Below are positions 1-12,500 of a DNA stretch of 64,000 bases, one piece after another. The stretch comes from Pelodera strongyloides. Lineage: Eukaryota; Nematoda; Chromadorea; Rhabditida; Rhabditidae. The notes under the pieces were generated by a model. That model did no database searches and was not told the DNA's origin. It saw nothing but the letters and a program-made list of their open reading frames with translations. The stretch covers positions 62,001-126,000 of the forward strand of contig JAANDG010000328.1 in the NCBI GenBank assembly GCA_036852015.1, read 5' to 3'. Position 1 is the first letter of the stretch. The number at the start of each line of letters is the position of its first letter. Both the position numbers and the translations under genes were made by a program.

Positions 1-3000
1 CTACAGAAACCAGGTTTGAAACGTCCCAAGTCGTCGCATCCCTTTGGAGATCCGTTCTACTTGAAGTTGGCACAACTTCTGAATAGTCAGGATCCATCGA
101 CGGCCGAGCAGCTAGAACAATGTTGTAAAGAGGTAGTTTATATTTATTAAAGCTTATCCTTCCTACCTTCCTTAAATGCTTCTAGAGAGTCCTTCATCAA
201 GACGATGTAAATAATGAATAAACAATTGCCATTCCAGGTACTGTAAGTGTAGAGTTCGAGTAGCCATGTGAGTCTGTGATTGGTTCTTTAGATAAGAACC
301 ACTGAACTGACTGAACCTTTGTGATTCCCCAAATAGAACCGGAGTGTAGGTGGTCTTGTACCCTATGGTTCGCTGGTTTTTCGTAGATACAGCTTGTACT
401 GACTCGTGTTAGGATCTATGAGTCTATAATCTAGTCCAGTCTCCTGATTCCTGATTGTATTTTTCTGCCGTCCCTTACCCAGGTCATACTTTTCCTAGCT
501 TCCACTGAATTATGAAACCGTCTTATGTTCAGGTTGATGAGTATCGTGCCCAACATACAGATGAGAATTTGTGCGATTCCGGAGATGAGTTTTCGGAGAC
601 TTCAGCAATTAAGGGAGCCGTGGTGCGCAAAGGATTCGCCGCGACACAGGCAGAAAGGTGGGGTGGCATTGAGTTACTTTAAATCTTTTTCAACTAGTAA
701 GTGTGGGATAGTAAAATTATGTACGGATTGATGTTCTCCTCTATCTGCAGACGTCCATAGTTGTGTTCAGTTCATTGCTACTGATTCTCTATAGATTCTG
801 TGCGTGTATAGTAGTTAAGTACTTTAGTAATGTAGTTAAACATGTTTTACGTTATGGCGTATTTACACCACGGAGAAGTTAGAACTCATTATTGTACAAT
901 TGTACTTGCGAGCATGATAATTCCATGTCCATGATTGCATGTCGCAGTCATCAGGGTATAAATTCAGTGCGTAAATGGAGGTGGTGGTGAGCGTAGTGAT
1001 ACACCGTTTTGATAAAACATGTTTCAGTCAAATGTATAAGTTTCGTGTTTCGAATTGCTTCCGGACGTGGTCAAAACCAATCGGAGGTTGTTCATGTGTA
1101 TTTTCACGCACCAATCTATACCCCTGATTTAGATTTAAAATCATGAAGTTGGATGCTGTTCCCGATAAAATGTCGGCATTGAAGAAAGACAAGAAAATTA
1201 AACCTGTGAGTTTTTTTTTCAAATTTGACGAATTCACAACTGTTCATTAATTATTTTTTTTAACTGTTTTTTTTCTATTCACAACTGTCCAAAGTTCAAA
1301 GACCCGATTTTCCTTTTTTTCACTAATGCCCATTAAATGATGTTTACTAAGTTTACTTTCTTACTATTAGTCTTTTAGTGTTTTGGTATTTTGCTCTGAT
1401 CTGATCTTGATTAATTTATGGGGATTTGATATACTTTTCATAAAATACGCGTAAAGTACTGTTTTAATAATGATCTTGTATATTGTCTAGAATTGGTCGA
1501 TTTACCCACTGTATTTCCTTTACTTTAGGGCCCGTCGGGTTCGTTGGGAGCTGGTATTCAGAAGTCAAATTCGAAATCGGCGGATCTTAGTGAGGAATCG
1601 GACGAAGAAAGGCTCATGGATAAGGTGAGTCTTTTTTTGTTTATTAAATAGTACTTTACACGAATGCGATTTACATGTATTCTGTATACGTGCAACTGTA
1701 CCGAGAAATTGCTAGAACTGTAGATTTACAATTGGAAGAAACATAATGATTATTTTAATTAAAGAAAGCTTCAGTTCTTTATATTGCGAGGTTTCGCCCA
1801 GATATAGATATAGGAGCGGGAGCGCGTTGTTTACTGAGAAGGGTGAGATGAGCTTCATAAAATCGTATGAGATGGGAGAAGAATGACTACAGCACATCTA
1901 TGATCTCTGTTTTTATAGACCATCTGAAACATTGTGCTGGGTATGCTTGTGATAAACTTGAAAATCCTTACAGAAATGCGCATCATGTTCCCTCTCTACA
2001 TCGTCAAATGGTAATAGTCTTTTGGAGTGCGGCGAGTGTAAAAACGTGAGTTTTGGTTTTAGTTTGTTATTATTTTGTTCATCGTGACTATATTTTTCAT
2101 GCTGTAATGATCCTTCGTGGGCATTCACAATCAATGCGCATATAGAACATTCATCAGAATCACTGATTCATGAGCTTTACCATAAATTATTTGTTGATCC
2201 CATCATAGAGAAAAGGCTCCTGCCTCCACAATAGCCTTGTGTATATGTGTGTCCCGTATGTAATCGTAATGTCGTAATAACGAAATTTCTAACGGTAGTA
2301 TAGTAAACCAAGACTACTTGTTTTCGTAGCATACTAAGTTTGGCTTACAGTAACTACGTTACGTCGGATTGATACTTTACTGTTTGAGAGTGGGAAATTC
2401 GCCCTTGCTTTGTTGGCTTTTTTCACACTTTCGACTTTCGACATGGAATAGCTTACTGTTTTTCTTCACGGTCAAAATGAAAAAATTTGAAAGAATCGTT
2501 TATCGCTCCCATTTTTATTCGAGATTTAGCTATTCTATTCAAGAACGAGAACGACGCACGTCATGATTATGAGGGATGGGGGAAAACTATAGGGATCGAT
2601 GACATCTTATCTTTTCTGATAATTCGCGATTCACATTTCCTCACATTTCTTACAGTACATTCATGCGAAGTGCAATCGACCGGAAGTGACCCGCGAGATG
2701 ACAAAAGATCCCCGATTTCTGTTTACATGTGCCGATTGTGTGCATAATGCGAGCAAGATGCCAATGGTGCGTTATTTGGGGGTATTGGTTTATTGATGTG
2801 AAGTGACGTAGCACCATTACATATAACACGTCAACACGGCAAAAATGAAACAAAAGGTGAATCAATGTCTCGCATATGTCGTTACTTATTTACATATCGA
2901 CCGCGCACAGATAATGCAAGCGACTTGCGATTTCGTACCTTGGTTTTTTATTTAAAATATTTATATTGTATTTCAGAAGTCTAGCCGATCGAACAGTCCA

Positions 3001-4471
3001 AAACCACACAAGGTTGACATTCATAGGGTGAGTTTTTGCTTTATTTATATAAATTTGATGCTTTTTATTTTATGAAAGTGGACTCAGCATATGCCGGCAG
3101 GTTATGAACTGCGGAGTTATTTAGTTATGTTCCAAGTTTCAAGGCACCCGGACTTGCACGCACATAATATTCTTATTTGTAGTCAAGCCCCGCCGTTTCT
3201 GTAACTTAGTACAGTCTAGCATTTTCCTTGGAAACAAATAGAACAGCCATTGTCATTTGCCACTGCCTATTATTCCAAGTTTATGCTTTTGCTTTTCTAT
3301 GCACTGTTTTATAGTTTACTGTGGACCAGCAGGAAGCTATGATAATCCAAATAACCTTGTACAGTACACTGGTTGGTAAAGCCTTAGCGTGATTTAACTT
3401 GAAAGTTGCGAGTTACGGTATGTTAGCAGCGACAACGAGAGTGCGGTGGGCAAGATTTACTATGTATGTTTTTTATGATATACCTCAATTTCAGTCGGCC
3501 AGTGTGAGTATTCGACCAGCAGATCTAACAGCATCTCTAGCGGAATTCAAGAAGAAAAGTGAGTTTTTTTTCTTTTACCTTTTGTTGTGTAAGCATCATT
3601 TAAGACAGAGATTATTGATCATTTGTGTTCCTGTCTGGATTGATTAGCTACACTTACACGTGTAAGTGTAATGCATGATTTTGATTTAAAAGTAGACTAG
3701 TAGACTCGATTAGGCGGATAATCTGAAGTATCTGTAGTGTCCTGTCATTCTTGGTTTAAAGGAAGACAGTCACTTCAAAATCAACTTTTTTATTCGATTT
3801 TTATTAGATGCAAGCAGATTTATAAAACAATATGCAACCCATAAAAATCCACATAAAATGGAACTCAGGGAGAGAAATCAATGAGAATGAGTTTTGATAA
3901 ATAACCGACGCCGGTGCATATATGCAATTGCCAGGGGTACTTGGAGAGTGAACAGCCTGCAGTGTTACACCTGGCGCGTGGTTTATCACTGCAGGGTATT
4001 TATTATGAAACTCTATACGGGCAATTATAAACTACGGTATATAAGTAAAAGTCATAAACAGGGATTTCTCTCCCTGAGTTCGTTTTGCCGTACTTTGGCG
4101 CTGGAATCGTCGTTTTCTTCACATACTTGAACAATTAATGAAAAGCGAATAAAAAATGCGAATTTGTAGTGACTGCGATCCTTTAAAGCGATGTTATTGT
4201 TTGACGCGTATTCTTAGTGACCGTACTTCCATGTATTATATGCAAATTTATGTGGCAGTGGGGGTCGGAAGGACACATCTGCATATCATACGTGGAAATG
4301 CCAGTTGTCCAGAATGCGGTTAATAAATTACCCGTAATGCTCTCAAGCTCAAACACACTGAGTTGAGTTGCATTGAGTTAGCCTTTTGGAGATCTTACTG
4401 TTGAGTAATTGAGTAGTAATTTTGTTTAAATTGCAGAAATGAACACAAAACCGTTCAATTGGAAGAAGTGA
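1..4471 (+). CDS. ints-12: Integrator complex subunit 12 homologue (5' end cut by window edge)
   Basis: Seen: nine phase-consistent exons at 1-132, 533-657, 1133-1205, 1529-1624, 1974-2045, 2656-2766, 2977-3027, 3495-3558 and 4437-4471 give 252 residues ending in TGA at 4469. Residues ~143-190 form a PHD finger split by an intron: CASC, then LLECGECKN, then IHAKCN, then CADC, i.e. the Cys4-His-Cys3 ligands. The N-terminus contains DPFYLKLAQLL followed by an acidic/Lys-rich linker, and the tail is Lys-rich. Known: INTS12 is the small PHD subunit of Integrator, the nuclear complex that cleaves nascent snRNA and paused Pol II transcripts; its N-terminal segment binds INTS1. The pattern 'DP-x-(F/Y)-L-K-A/L' at the N-terminus, the spacing of the PHD and the line PEVTREMTKDPR resemble vertebrate INTS12 (PQVTDKEANDPR). 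Only a few N-terminal residues should be missing. An AATAAA lies at 4515. A different PHD protein is possible but less likely. Confidence 0.86.
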
Positions 4472-4514
4472 AGAAGATCAGCATATGTACATAAAAGTGT
4501 GCATTGTTTTTGTA

Positions 4515-4520
4515 AATAAA
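4515..4520 (+). promoter_or_regulatory. Poly(A) signal of the INTS12 homologue
   Basis: AATAAA 44 bases after the TGA stop at 4469-4471, a normal nematode 3' UTR length. Confidence 0.7.
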
Positions 4521-4639
4521 TTATTGAATTATGTATGTACCAGTCGGCTACCGCCGCCTGAGGCGTCTTTCCAATATTCGCTGATGGTCGCTATGTTTCA
4601 CTGGGCTATATCTATAAGTAGAAGCAACTATTTCTCGCA

Positions 4640-5610
4640 AGAATAGTTTCCTGGGGATAGAACTTAGTTTTGGTTCGCCCATTTTAGGACGTTGACTATA
4701 TTCCTCCTAAATTGCCGTAAATCGTTGACGAATATAGCGTCCAAAAAAGTTCAAACCGAAAAGAGCGGAATAAGCGTGCTGATACGCCGCATGTTCGTGG
4801 GATAGATAAGTTAGAAGCAAACATTTACATAAAGGAAATGTTTTCATCTTTGTTATTTTTCCTTTTGAAACCTACACCGATATCAAACACGGGGATAGAT
4901 CTTAGTTTCTGTTGACTGTATTCCTCCTAAATTGTCTGCAACTTGTTCTACTCTAGGACCGAAAAAATTGCCGAAGCCTACTAAAAGCAGCTTAATATCG
5001 CGTGGCTGACACGCCGCAATGTTTCGCTGGGCTATATAAGTTAGGAAGAAACATTTGTCTGCAAAGAGACTCCAGTCTCTCATTTTTCCTTTTGAAACCC
5101 ATACCAATATTAAACACGGGTTAGAACTTAGTTTCTGTTGACTATATTACTCCTAAATTGTCTACAACTTGCTGGACTGTATAATATCGAAAAATTCCAA
5201 ATCCTAAAAGCAGCTTACTATCGCGTGGCTGATACGCCGCAATGTTTCGCTGGGCTATATAAGTTATTAAGGAACATGTCTATATAAAGTGTCTCCAGTC
5301 TCTCATTTTCCTTTTGAAACCCATACCAAAATTGAACACGGGTTAGAACTTAGTTTCTGTTGACTATATTCCTCCTAAATTGTCTGCAACTTGCTGGACT
5401 CTATAAGTCTATAACCTAAAAAAAATTTGCCAAAGCCTAAAAGCAGCGGAATAAGTGACCGCTATTTTACTTTTTGAAACCTATACGAATGTTAAACATG
5501 GGATCGAACATAGTTTTAGTGTGCCCTTTATATAACTGGTGAACGTATTCCTCCTAAACTGTCTGCAAATCGTTAGACTCTATAAAGCAGAAAAAATCCC
5601 AAATCCTAAA
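4640..5610. repeat. Diverged tandem array, unit about 225 bp
   Basis: About 4.5 copies. The marker AACACGGGTTAGAACTTAG and its variants occurs at about 4886, 5112, 5335 and 5494, giving periods of ~226 and ~223 and then a shortened unit; a further start is at ~4650. Each unit also carries CTATATTCCTCCTAAATTG, then GATACGCCGCAATGTTTCG, and a short hairpin around GAGACTCCAGTCTC. No ORF is conserved between units and I do not recognise an RNA gene. Confidence 0.85.
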
Positions 5611-6360
5611 AAAATTGTCACAGATCTTTTCCTTAACTGTATTAAACTAAAGAATGTCGTCGAACGTTACAGGTGATACCGTGTATTATCCATACTAAAG
5701 CAAAAACTACGCGAAATTAAGAAATTCTGTTGAATGTTCTTTCGTTCGACCGAAACATCGCTCAAGATTGGACGCTCGTTTCATGGGAAATAAGGGAAAT
5801 GTGCAGAGAATTACTCAATGCTTTGTTGCAAAATATGTCGACTAAATCTTTGTAAAATGAGTAAATGAAAAATTAGACTACGAAGTGATTACAAAAAAGT
5901 ATTTCATAAAAAGTTGTCAAGGATTGTGATTTGGTAGTTCTTTGAGTTGTGAGTGTTCTTTGTTTCCTAAAATGAGCTGCGCGCCACCGCGCCCGAACGA
6001 TACACCACACATATTCCACATATGCAGCCTTTTTTGGAGGTTTGTGAGAGGGGCGCTCGGGAAGTGAGATGGCTCAGTGCACGGGAACGTGAACTACTGA
6101 ACCAATCCTACAACCTGAGCGTAACGCACATCATCCAAACGTACACTCAAACAAACGCACAAACAAACAAACAAAGCTCCCAACTTTATATAATAAGATA
6201 TTGTTTTTTTTTAATGGTAGAGTGGTGTTGTACTAGTGAGAGTGAAAGAGGAAACATGAATATCCTCAACAAGTTTGGCCTAATTTTTTAATTTGTTTTA
6301 CTACCTCCTTAGATAATGCGTGACAATCACCCTGAGAGTATACAAAAAACAACTGTTAAC
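5611..6360. other. Spacer between INTS12 and flp-6
   Basis: AT-rich sequence with no supported exon. A (CAAA)-rich patch lies near 6150-6170. A small ORF at 6022-6291 has no splice or codon support. Confidence 0.5.
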
Positions 6361-6364
6361 ACGG

Positions 6365-6374
6365 TTTATTTATT
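6365..6374 (-). promoter_or_regulatory. Poly(A) signals of flp-6
   Basis: Two overlapping AATAAA motifs on the minus strand, about 190 bases beyond the flp-6 stop at 6565-6567. Confidence 0.5.
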
Positions 6375-6564
6375 GCATGAATATAAACTGATTTTTGAAT
6401 TATTTGCAATGTTATTATCTAAGGTAAAATATGATATAATGTATAATACAGCTTTTATAAACATTAGTAAAATAGAGGGGAAGCCGTCGTTGTGAACCTA
6501 TGAAGAGAAGTTATGGTGAGTATATGATGTAAGTAAGGAGACTGCAGTCCTTCGTGGAGAAGGC

Positions 6565-9500
6565 CTAGCGGCCGAACCTGGAAGGACTGGTTTTAAAGCG
6601 AAATACCACCCGGTTTGGGGTTTTTCCACCAAAAATAGTTTGAAAAAAGTTATAAACGAAAATAAACATAAAAACACAAACAAATAAGTGCGTCTTGCAT
6701 AAAAATGTCCTCAAACAACCATTTTTTGCGATTTTGTATGGGAAAATTCGCTTCCGGCGATTTGCCGATTTTAATACTAGCACGGCCCCGAAAAATCGAG
6801 GGATGGCCTTTTCAAATGATCACACACTCCGAAGCATCCAAATGACGAAATGTTGACAAAATATTTTGAATTTGGCTAGTAAAAGTGCAAAAATGCACTT
6901 TTTGAAAACGGCGGTAAACGCACGGTTGTTTACTCCTCCTCTTTTCGTATTTTTTTGTTGAGACCGACCGCTAATTCGCTTTAAGGAAAAAGAAATAATT
7001 GCCGATACAAAGAAAAAAAAACCGTCGTTTGCACGTTACCATATTTTGTTTTTGCCTAAAAACCATCTGGTGACTGGTTCGTGACCAGTCGCGAAGAGGT
7101 CACCAAATGGGCTGGCCCTCGAAAAAACCAGTGAACCGTATCCAAATGGGTTCACCCATTTCCTAATATACTAGGTTTACTTGCTTTTACTTGTGTTAGT
7201 AAGATGTGAGTAATATTTATTAGTATCGAGTACACTGTACACACCAATGTGGTGGAAAAGAGTTTTATTACGGAGCTGAGTTGCTACGGATATATTTAAA
7301 TATGTTTTCTTACAGTGCAAGGACGTTTTTGTCCTACTGTTTGACGCAGTAACCTAAGAACCTTGCAGAGTTTGCGTGATTGAATTAGACTATGGAAACC
7401 AATATAATTATGAAAACCAACAGAATTGTGGATGTCTGTTTTGAACCTTACCGCATGTATGCACTCTTTCTTTTCTCCATGTCGAGGGGTTCGTAGGTCT
7501 CCACGCCGGCGTCCGAGCGCTTTCCGAATCTGAGAATTGAATATTGTATTTTTGAATAAATCGATAAATCAATAAGGTGGCATCAATGTAGGTAGATGAC
7601 ATTCAGCTAAAATTTATATACGAGCATTGTATTTTAGCAATGCGCACTGAGGAAACTTGGCCGGTGCGCGGCATACACCAGACCCGAAATCGGTGGGCCG
7701 CCACGCGTTTTTTGTAGGCCGCGCACTGGCCAGAGTTTCGTGTTGCCCTTACTCCTGTCTAGTTTCCTTTGTTTCGTGCATGTTTACCACTTCCTTCATG
7801 TCGCGTACCAGTGGCGTAAATAAATTATGTAAAGTATCGTAAGATAAGTTCCCACCTCATGTAAGCGCTCTTCCTCTTTCCAAAACGCATGTATGCCGAT
7901 TTTCTCTTCTCCATTTCGGCCATCGACTCGTCGGGAACTTCGGGATCGGATCTTTTGCCGAATCTGAATAAAAAAATAATCCACGAGGTAAGAATTTTGA
8001 GCAATCTTGAATGAAGCTTGGCGGTAACTCTGCGCACCTCATGCGGCGGAAAAAATAGTGCGCGGCAAAAGCTTAGGAATTATGTCGAAACAAGGTGTCA
8101 AGAGACAGTCTGTGTACCCTGTGCTAGGATCTAAATCTTCGCGCACGTCTGGCGCACCCAGAACTATATTTGTTAGAAGTGAAATGGGGCCCGGCAGGCA
8201 CATAGTACAAATGACCAAAATTTGTTTTGATACTGCAACTGTACCTCATGTAAGCACTCTTTCTCTTCTCCATTTGCATAGCTTCGTTGGCTCCTTGCAT
8301 GGAAACCATGTCGGGATCACTTCTACCGAATCGCATATATGCGGATTTCCGCTTTTCCATTTCTGAAATAATTGATTGCTTAGCAAAGCGTTATAACAGC
8401 CGGTTTTTGAACCGTATGCGATACGATCTAGCGTAGTGTATGCATGTAGAGTATGCAAATTGAGCGCGATGCAGCACCATTTTTTGTTCTCGTTATATGC
8501 ATCAACATACGGGAATGCAGACGATCAGCTTAGGTTTCAAAAACAGGCCTTATTTATGATTCACTTATGATTTATGATTGACTATCACCAGAAAATTAAC
8601 TCTAAAATGATTGCAGCTCAATCTATTTTTTAATGATACTCAGTGGATTCTTATGATGTCAATCGTCGATTTTCCCCTAATAATAGTTGGTATTCATCAC
8701 AGATGAAACACCACGTAGACGCCGCATAGGCGATATGGGTGCGTGCCGCTCCCCCGTGGCAAACAACTTTTGTTGAAGATTTGCAATGTGATCACCTTTA
8801 GTTAAACTGCTAATTGAATAAAAAAACATTTATCTGTGCCTCACATTTTTTACCCTTTAGTCCTATTCTTTCAATATGTCAATATTACATTTTATTTACT
8901 CTTCTTCCTTGTATAGTACCGTAGGAACAGGGGATTATGCTCATTATTTACCCTTGTTTACCAGAATAGAATATGTGCTAATCCGGTAAAATCTAATAAA
9001 CTCTAATAATATTCCGACTCCGTTTTTTTGCGGCCCCTTTTTTGATAAACATTTACGTGTGGGTGTATGTTTGTTGTGAACATTATAAAAATTCTGGCGC
9101 TTATGACGCTGACTATAGAATATAAAGAAACCCCTCGCTGTTGGACCTAAACTCCTTTTTTGGACTTAAACCCCTAATTCGAGCAATTAGAAAACGACCC
9201 CTGAAAGGTAATGCAATTGCCGAAGTCATTATGTTTTTGTGGCTAACTCGGTGGTTTAGTGAACGCGCACGTATAGCGTATTTTAAAAGAAAATTCATTG
9301 AATGGGTAGTACGTGGCTCCTGCCTCGTACCACATTTGTATTATATTACATTTTTATCAAACATACTTCGAGTTATAATAAGAATGTGGAAAATAACAAG
9401 AAGCTAACTGCTAGAAGCTTACTGAAATGTGTAAGTGCAGCTGGGGTAGGTAACAAACCAAATGAAGAACCAAATAAAGTTTTTTTTACGTTTCAAGGCT

Positions 9501-12500
9501 TTGTTCGTATTACGAGCTTAGGGGGAATGTGTACTTTAGTATGATGTTTAGTTCATAAACCCGCAAATTCAAAAGCGCAGTTTAGTCTATGTAGTGTTAG
9601 TGTCCAATTTCGGAGCGAGTCGCGTTTTTGGGTTTGTTTATCTTCTTATAGGTCGACCCACACATACACAATCGCATTGAATAGCTTTTTTTTATACTTT
9701 AGTAAAGTATGTACTTATGTCTCGCTAAATTAAAACAGTCTCGTCATTGTCGTTGTTTTGAATGAGATTATGCACATCTACACATCACATACCACATTAT
9801 CACATAATCTTATCCTTATGTAATCCGGAAGAAGTCATCTGGAAGGACCGCAGAGGTCCTGTGCTCAGAACCTCTGCGGAACATGTCATAAGCAAACCTT
9901 CTACTCCCTTGAATAAAGGTGCATTCTCTTCAAGCGTAAAAGATTTTTTTAAAGTAAGCGCCTGGACTGTGGACATTCATACATGATTACTTATTGGAGT
10001 AGAGTATATATGTTTATTGCCAGGTGTCAACAGCTTTTCCTTGGAGTTTTAGGCGTACAGGGTACTTTATTTGCTTGTGGGGTTGTCGAAGGTCCTTTTT
10101 ATCTGACCACAATCATGGGTATTTCGACAGTGCGAATCTTAGAATTACGGTTAGAAATAGCCAAAACTAGTTGTTTATTTGTCCAAAGTTATGTGAATAT
10201 GATTAGCGCGGCTATAAATTCAATTTGGTATTGTTCTAGGAACGGGTTGAGATATGAAACCTCAAAGTCGAAGTTGAACGAAATAGAGCATATTTTGGTA
10301 TGTGAGCTTTGGTGAATAAGCAAATTGATGGATAGTCTATTACTTTGTCGAGCGCTAAGGGTGCGCGAACAAAAGTTTCACTTTCGCACACCCTTGGCGC
10401 ACCAATGGCTCACCCAAGGCGGGTGAATCGCGCTTGACAAAATGGCGCCCGCTGTTTTCCAGAGCTCCATCGAGTGTGGTAATAGTAAACCCAGAAAACA
10501 AGGAAATCATGAAACCAGAATGCCTGACGAGAATGAGCTCCCGTAAGTATAGGACCAATAATAGAGTATGGAGTTGCTTCCCAGCGCCCTGCCGATTGGT
10601 TATTACGAACAACAATCAGCTAAGTAGTAGTTATGTTCTTCATGTTTGCCTACTGTAGCTTTGCTACCGAGTTTCTTAAATTAGGCTTGGTGGCTACTGT
10701 AGCTATAAATAGAGTACCGTACCTCTGAACGGATCCGCGTCCGGCACCATTTGTGCCATGACAAGTGTACCGCATAGAAGACAGGCGAGAGGTAGCACGA
10801 CACCCTTCATTTGGTCTGCGTCTTGTGCTGTCAGAAATGGACCCTAATTTGACACGCCTTTTCTGAAAGAATACTGTTTTACTATAATTACAACAATGTA
10901 AGCAGTGTGTAACTTTCAAAGCAACATATAGAGAACCAATGCAACATTGAGTTTTGAAAGATATGCAAAAAGTACAAGTATAGTGTAATAGATATAGTCA
11001 AAGCGACATATGTATAAGCCGGTATTTGAAACGTACGATGGACAACTGCATTCTCTAATGCTGCATGCAAACGCGTGTAATCAGAATGAAAAGTCGACCA
11101 GTTATTTGCCTACACTACATGAGAACACAGTGTACATCATACGTTTTAAAACCGGCTGCTTACCGCTTTAATCTTTGGCGTATGCATAAAGTTTATTTGT
11201 GCGAGGCTCAATATACAGACGACGTAGACAAGGAAGTCTTAATTTGCGTTAATTGAGGAAATTTATGACAAAAGTATAAAAAAGAGAAGACGCATTTGAT
11301 TTTATGAGAACACACTACATAATGAGCTAATTGCGCAATTCATGGGAACTCTAAACGAAGTTCTAAACCTAAACTGCGTCACCTTTTCTGACCGCCAAGG
11401 CGAAGCGGTGCACGCTCGAACATCTCAGTGAGCAATGACCGTGACTATGAACTAAATGGAAGAAGGGTCCAGAAATTTCACAACGATCTCCATTTTCCTG
11501 CCCCACCGAGCCAATTTGCATTTCCAATCACTTTTTATGAAAGGTTTTTGGTGTAGAATTGCAGGGATTTCGTCAGAGAAGAAATCAAACTTCAGTAGAG
11601 TTTGGAACAAGTCGTATATATGGGGGGGGGACAATTTCTAAACTTTCCTAAAACAATGGGAGTAAGAAAGATCGTTACCGTAGATTAATATACATGTGTA
11701 ATTGTTACAGTACTCTGGATGCATTGGACAACGTGAAACTCCGCGTCATCGCCGCGCACAAAAAGAGGGTCCACCACAGGTAGGGTGCGCGCTGCGCGGA
11801 GCCCTTGTGGTTCCCTCGTTTTTGCGCCGCGATGACGCGGAGTTTCGTAGGGGTTAATCTACGGTAAAGTAAGAGCAATTCATACAGCTTCAAATGGAAA
11901 ATCGTTTAGAATAGGCCTAAATTTGATTGGATGTCAATCGACAGAGTGTGAGTCGTAGAAGCGAGAAGTCTGATATATAGTGCCGTTCTGCGGATAATCT
12001 CGGATTTGGAGAGAGTAAGGAGGTGGAGAGAGTGAGAGAGAGAAATTGTTTTCTAAAGAGTAAGGACGAGAAATAGACATAAAGAGAGATTAGGATAAAC
12101 ATGAGATAAAGGGATTAGAAGAGAGTCTAGAGACAATTTGAAGGGTTAGATTGTGGGCGGGGCGCGGGGCTACAGCCTACAGCTCTACAGACCATCAGTA
12201 TTCAGATGAGGTTCCGATAGTGACGTGAGTGGAGGAAGAAGAAAAGAAGACATATTCTGAACGTAAGGCTTCCAATTAGGATGGAGACAAACTAAACCAT
12301 AAGGGTTCATATGTTAACTTCCCCTTTACAATCTACTAGTCGGAGATATACGGGGGGGGGGGGGGTGTTAGTTTCTGGCGCAGAGTTTTGTACGTACTGT
12401 GGGTTGGGCTTGAATGCCAGCCGTTATTGATTACTGACTCGCTGCGTTACGGCTACACGAAAAAGTCTTGCTAATACATCAGTGCTTTCTTACGGTAACT

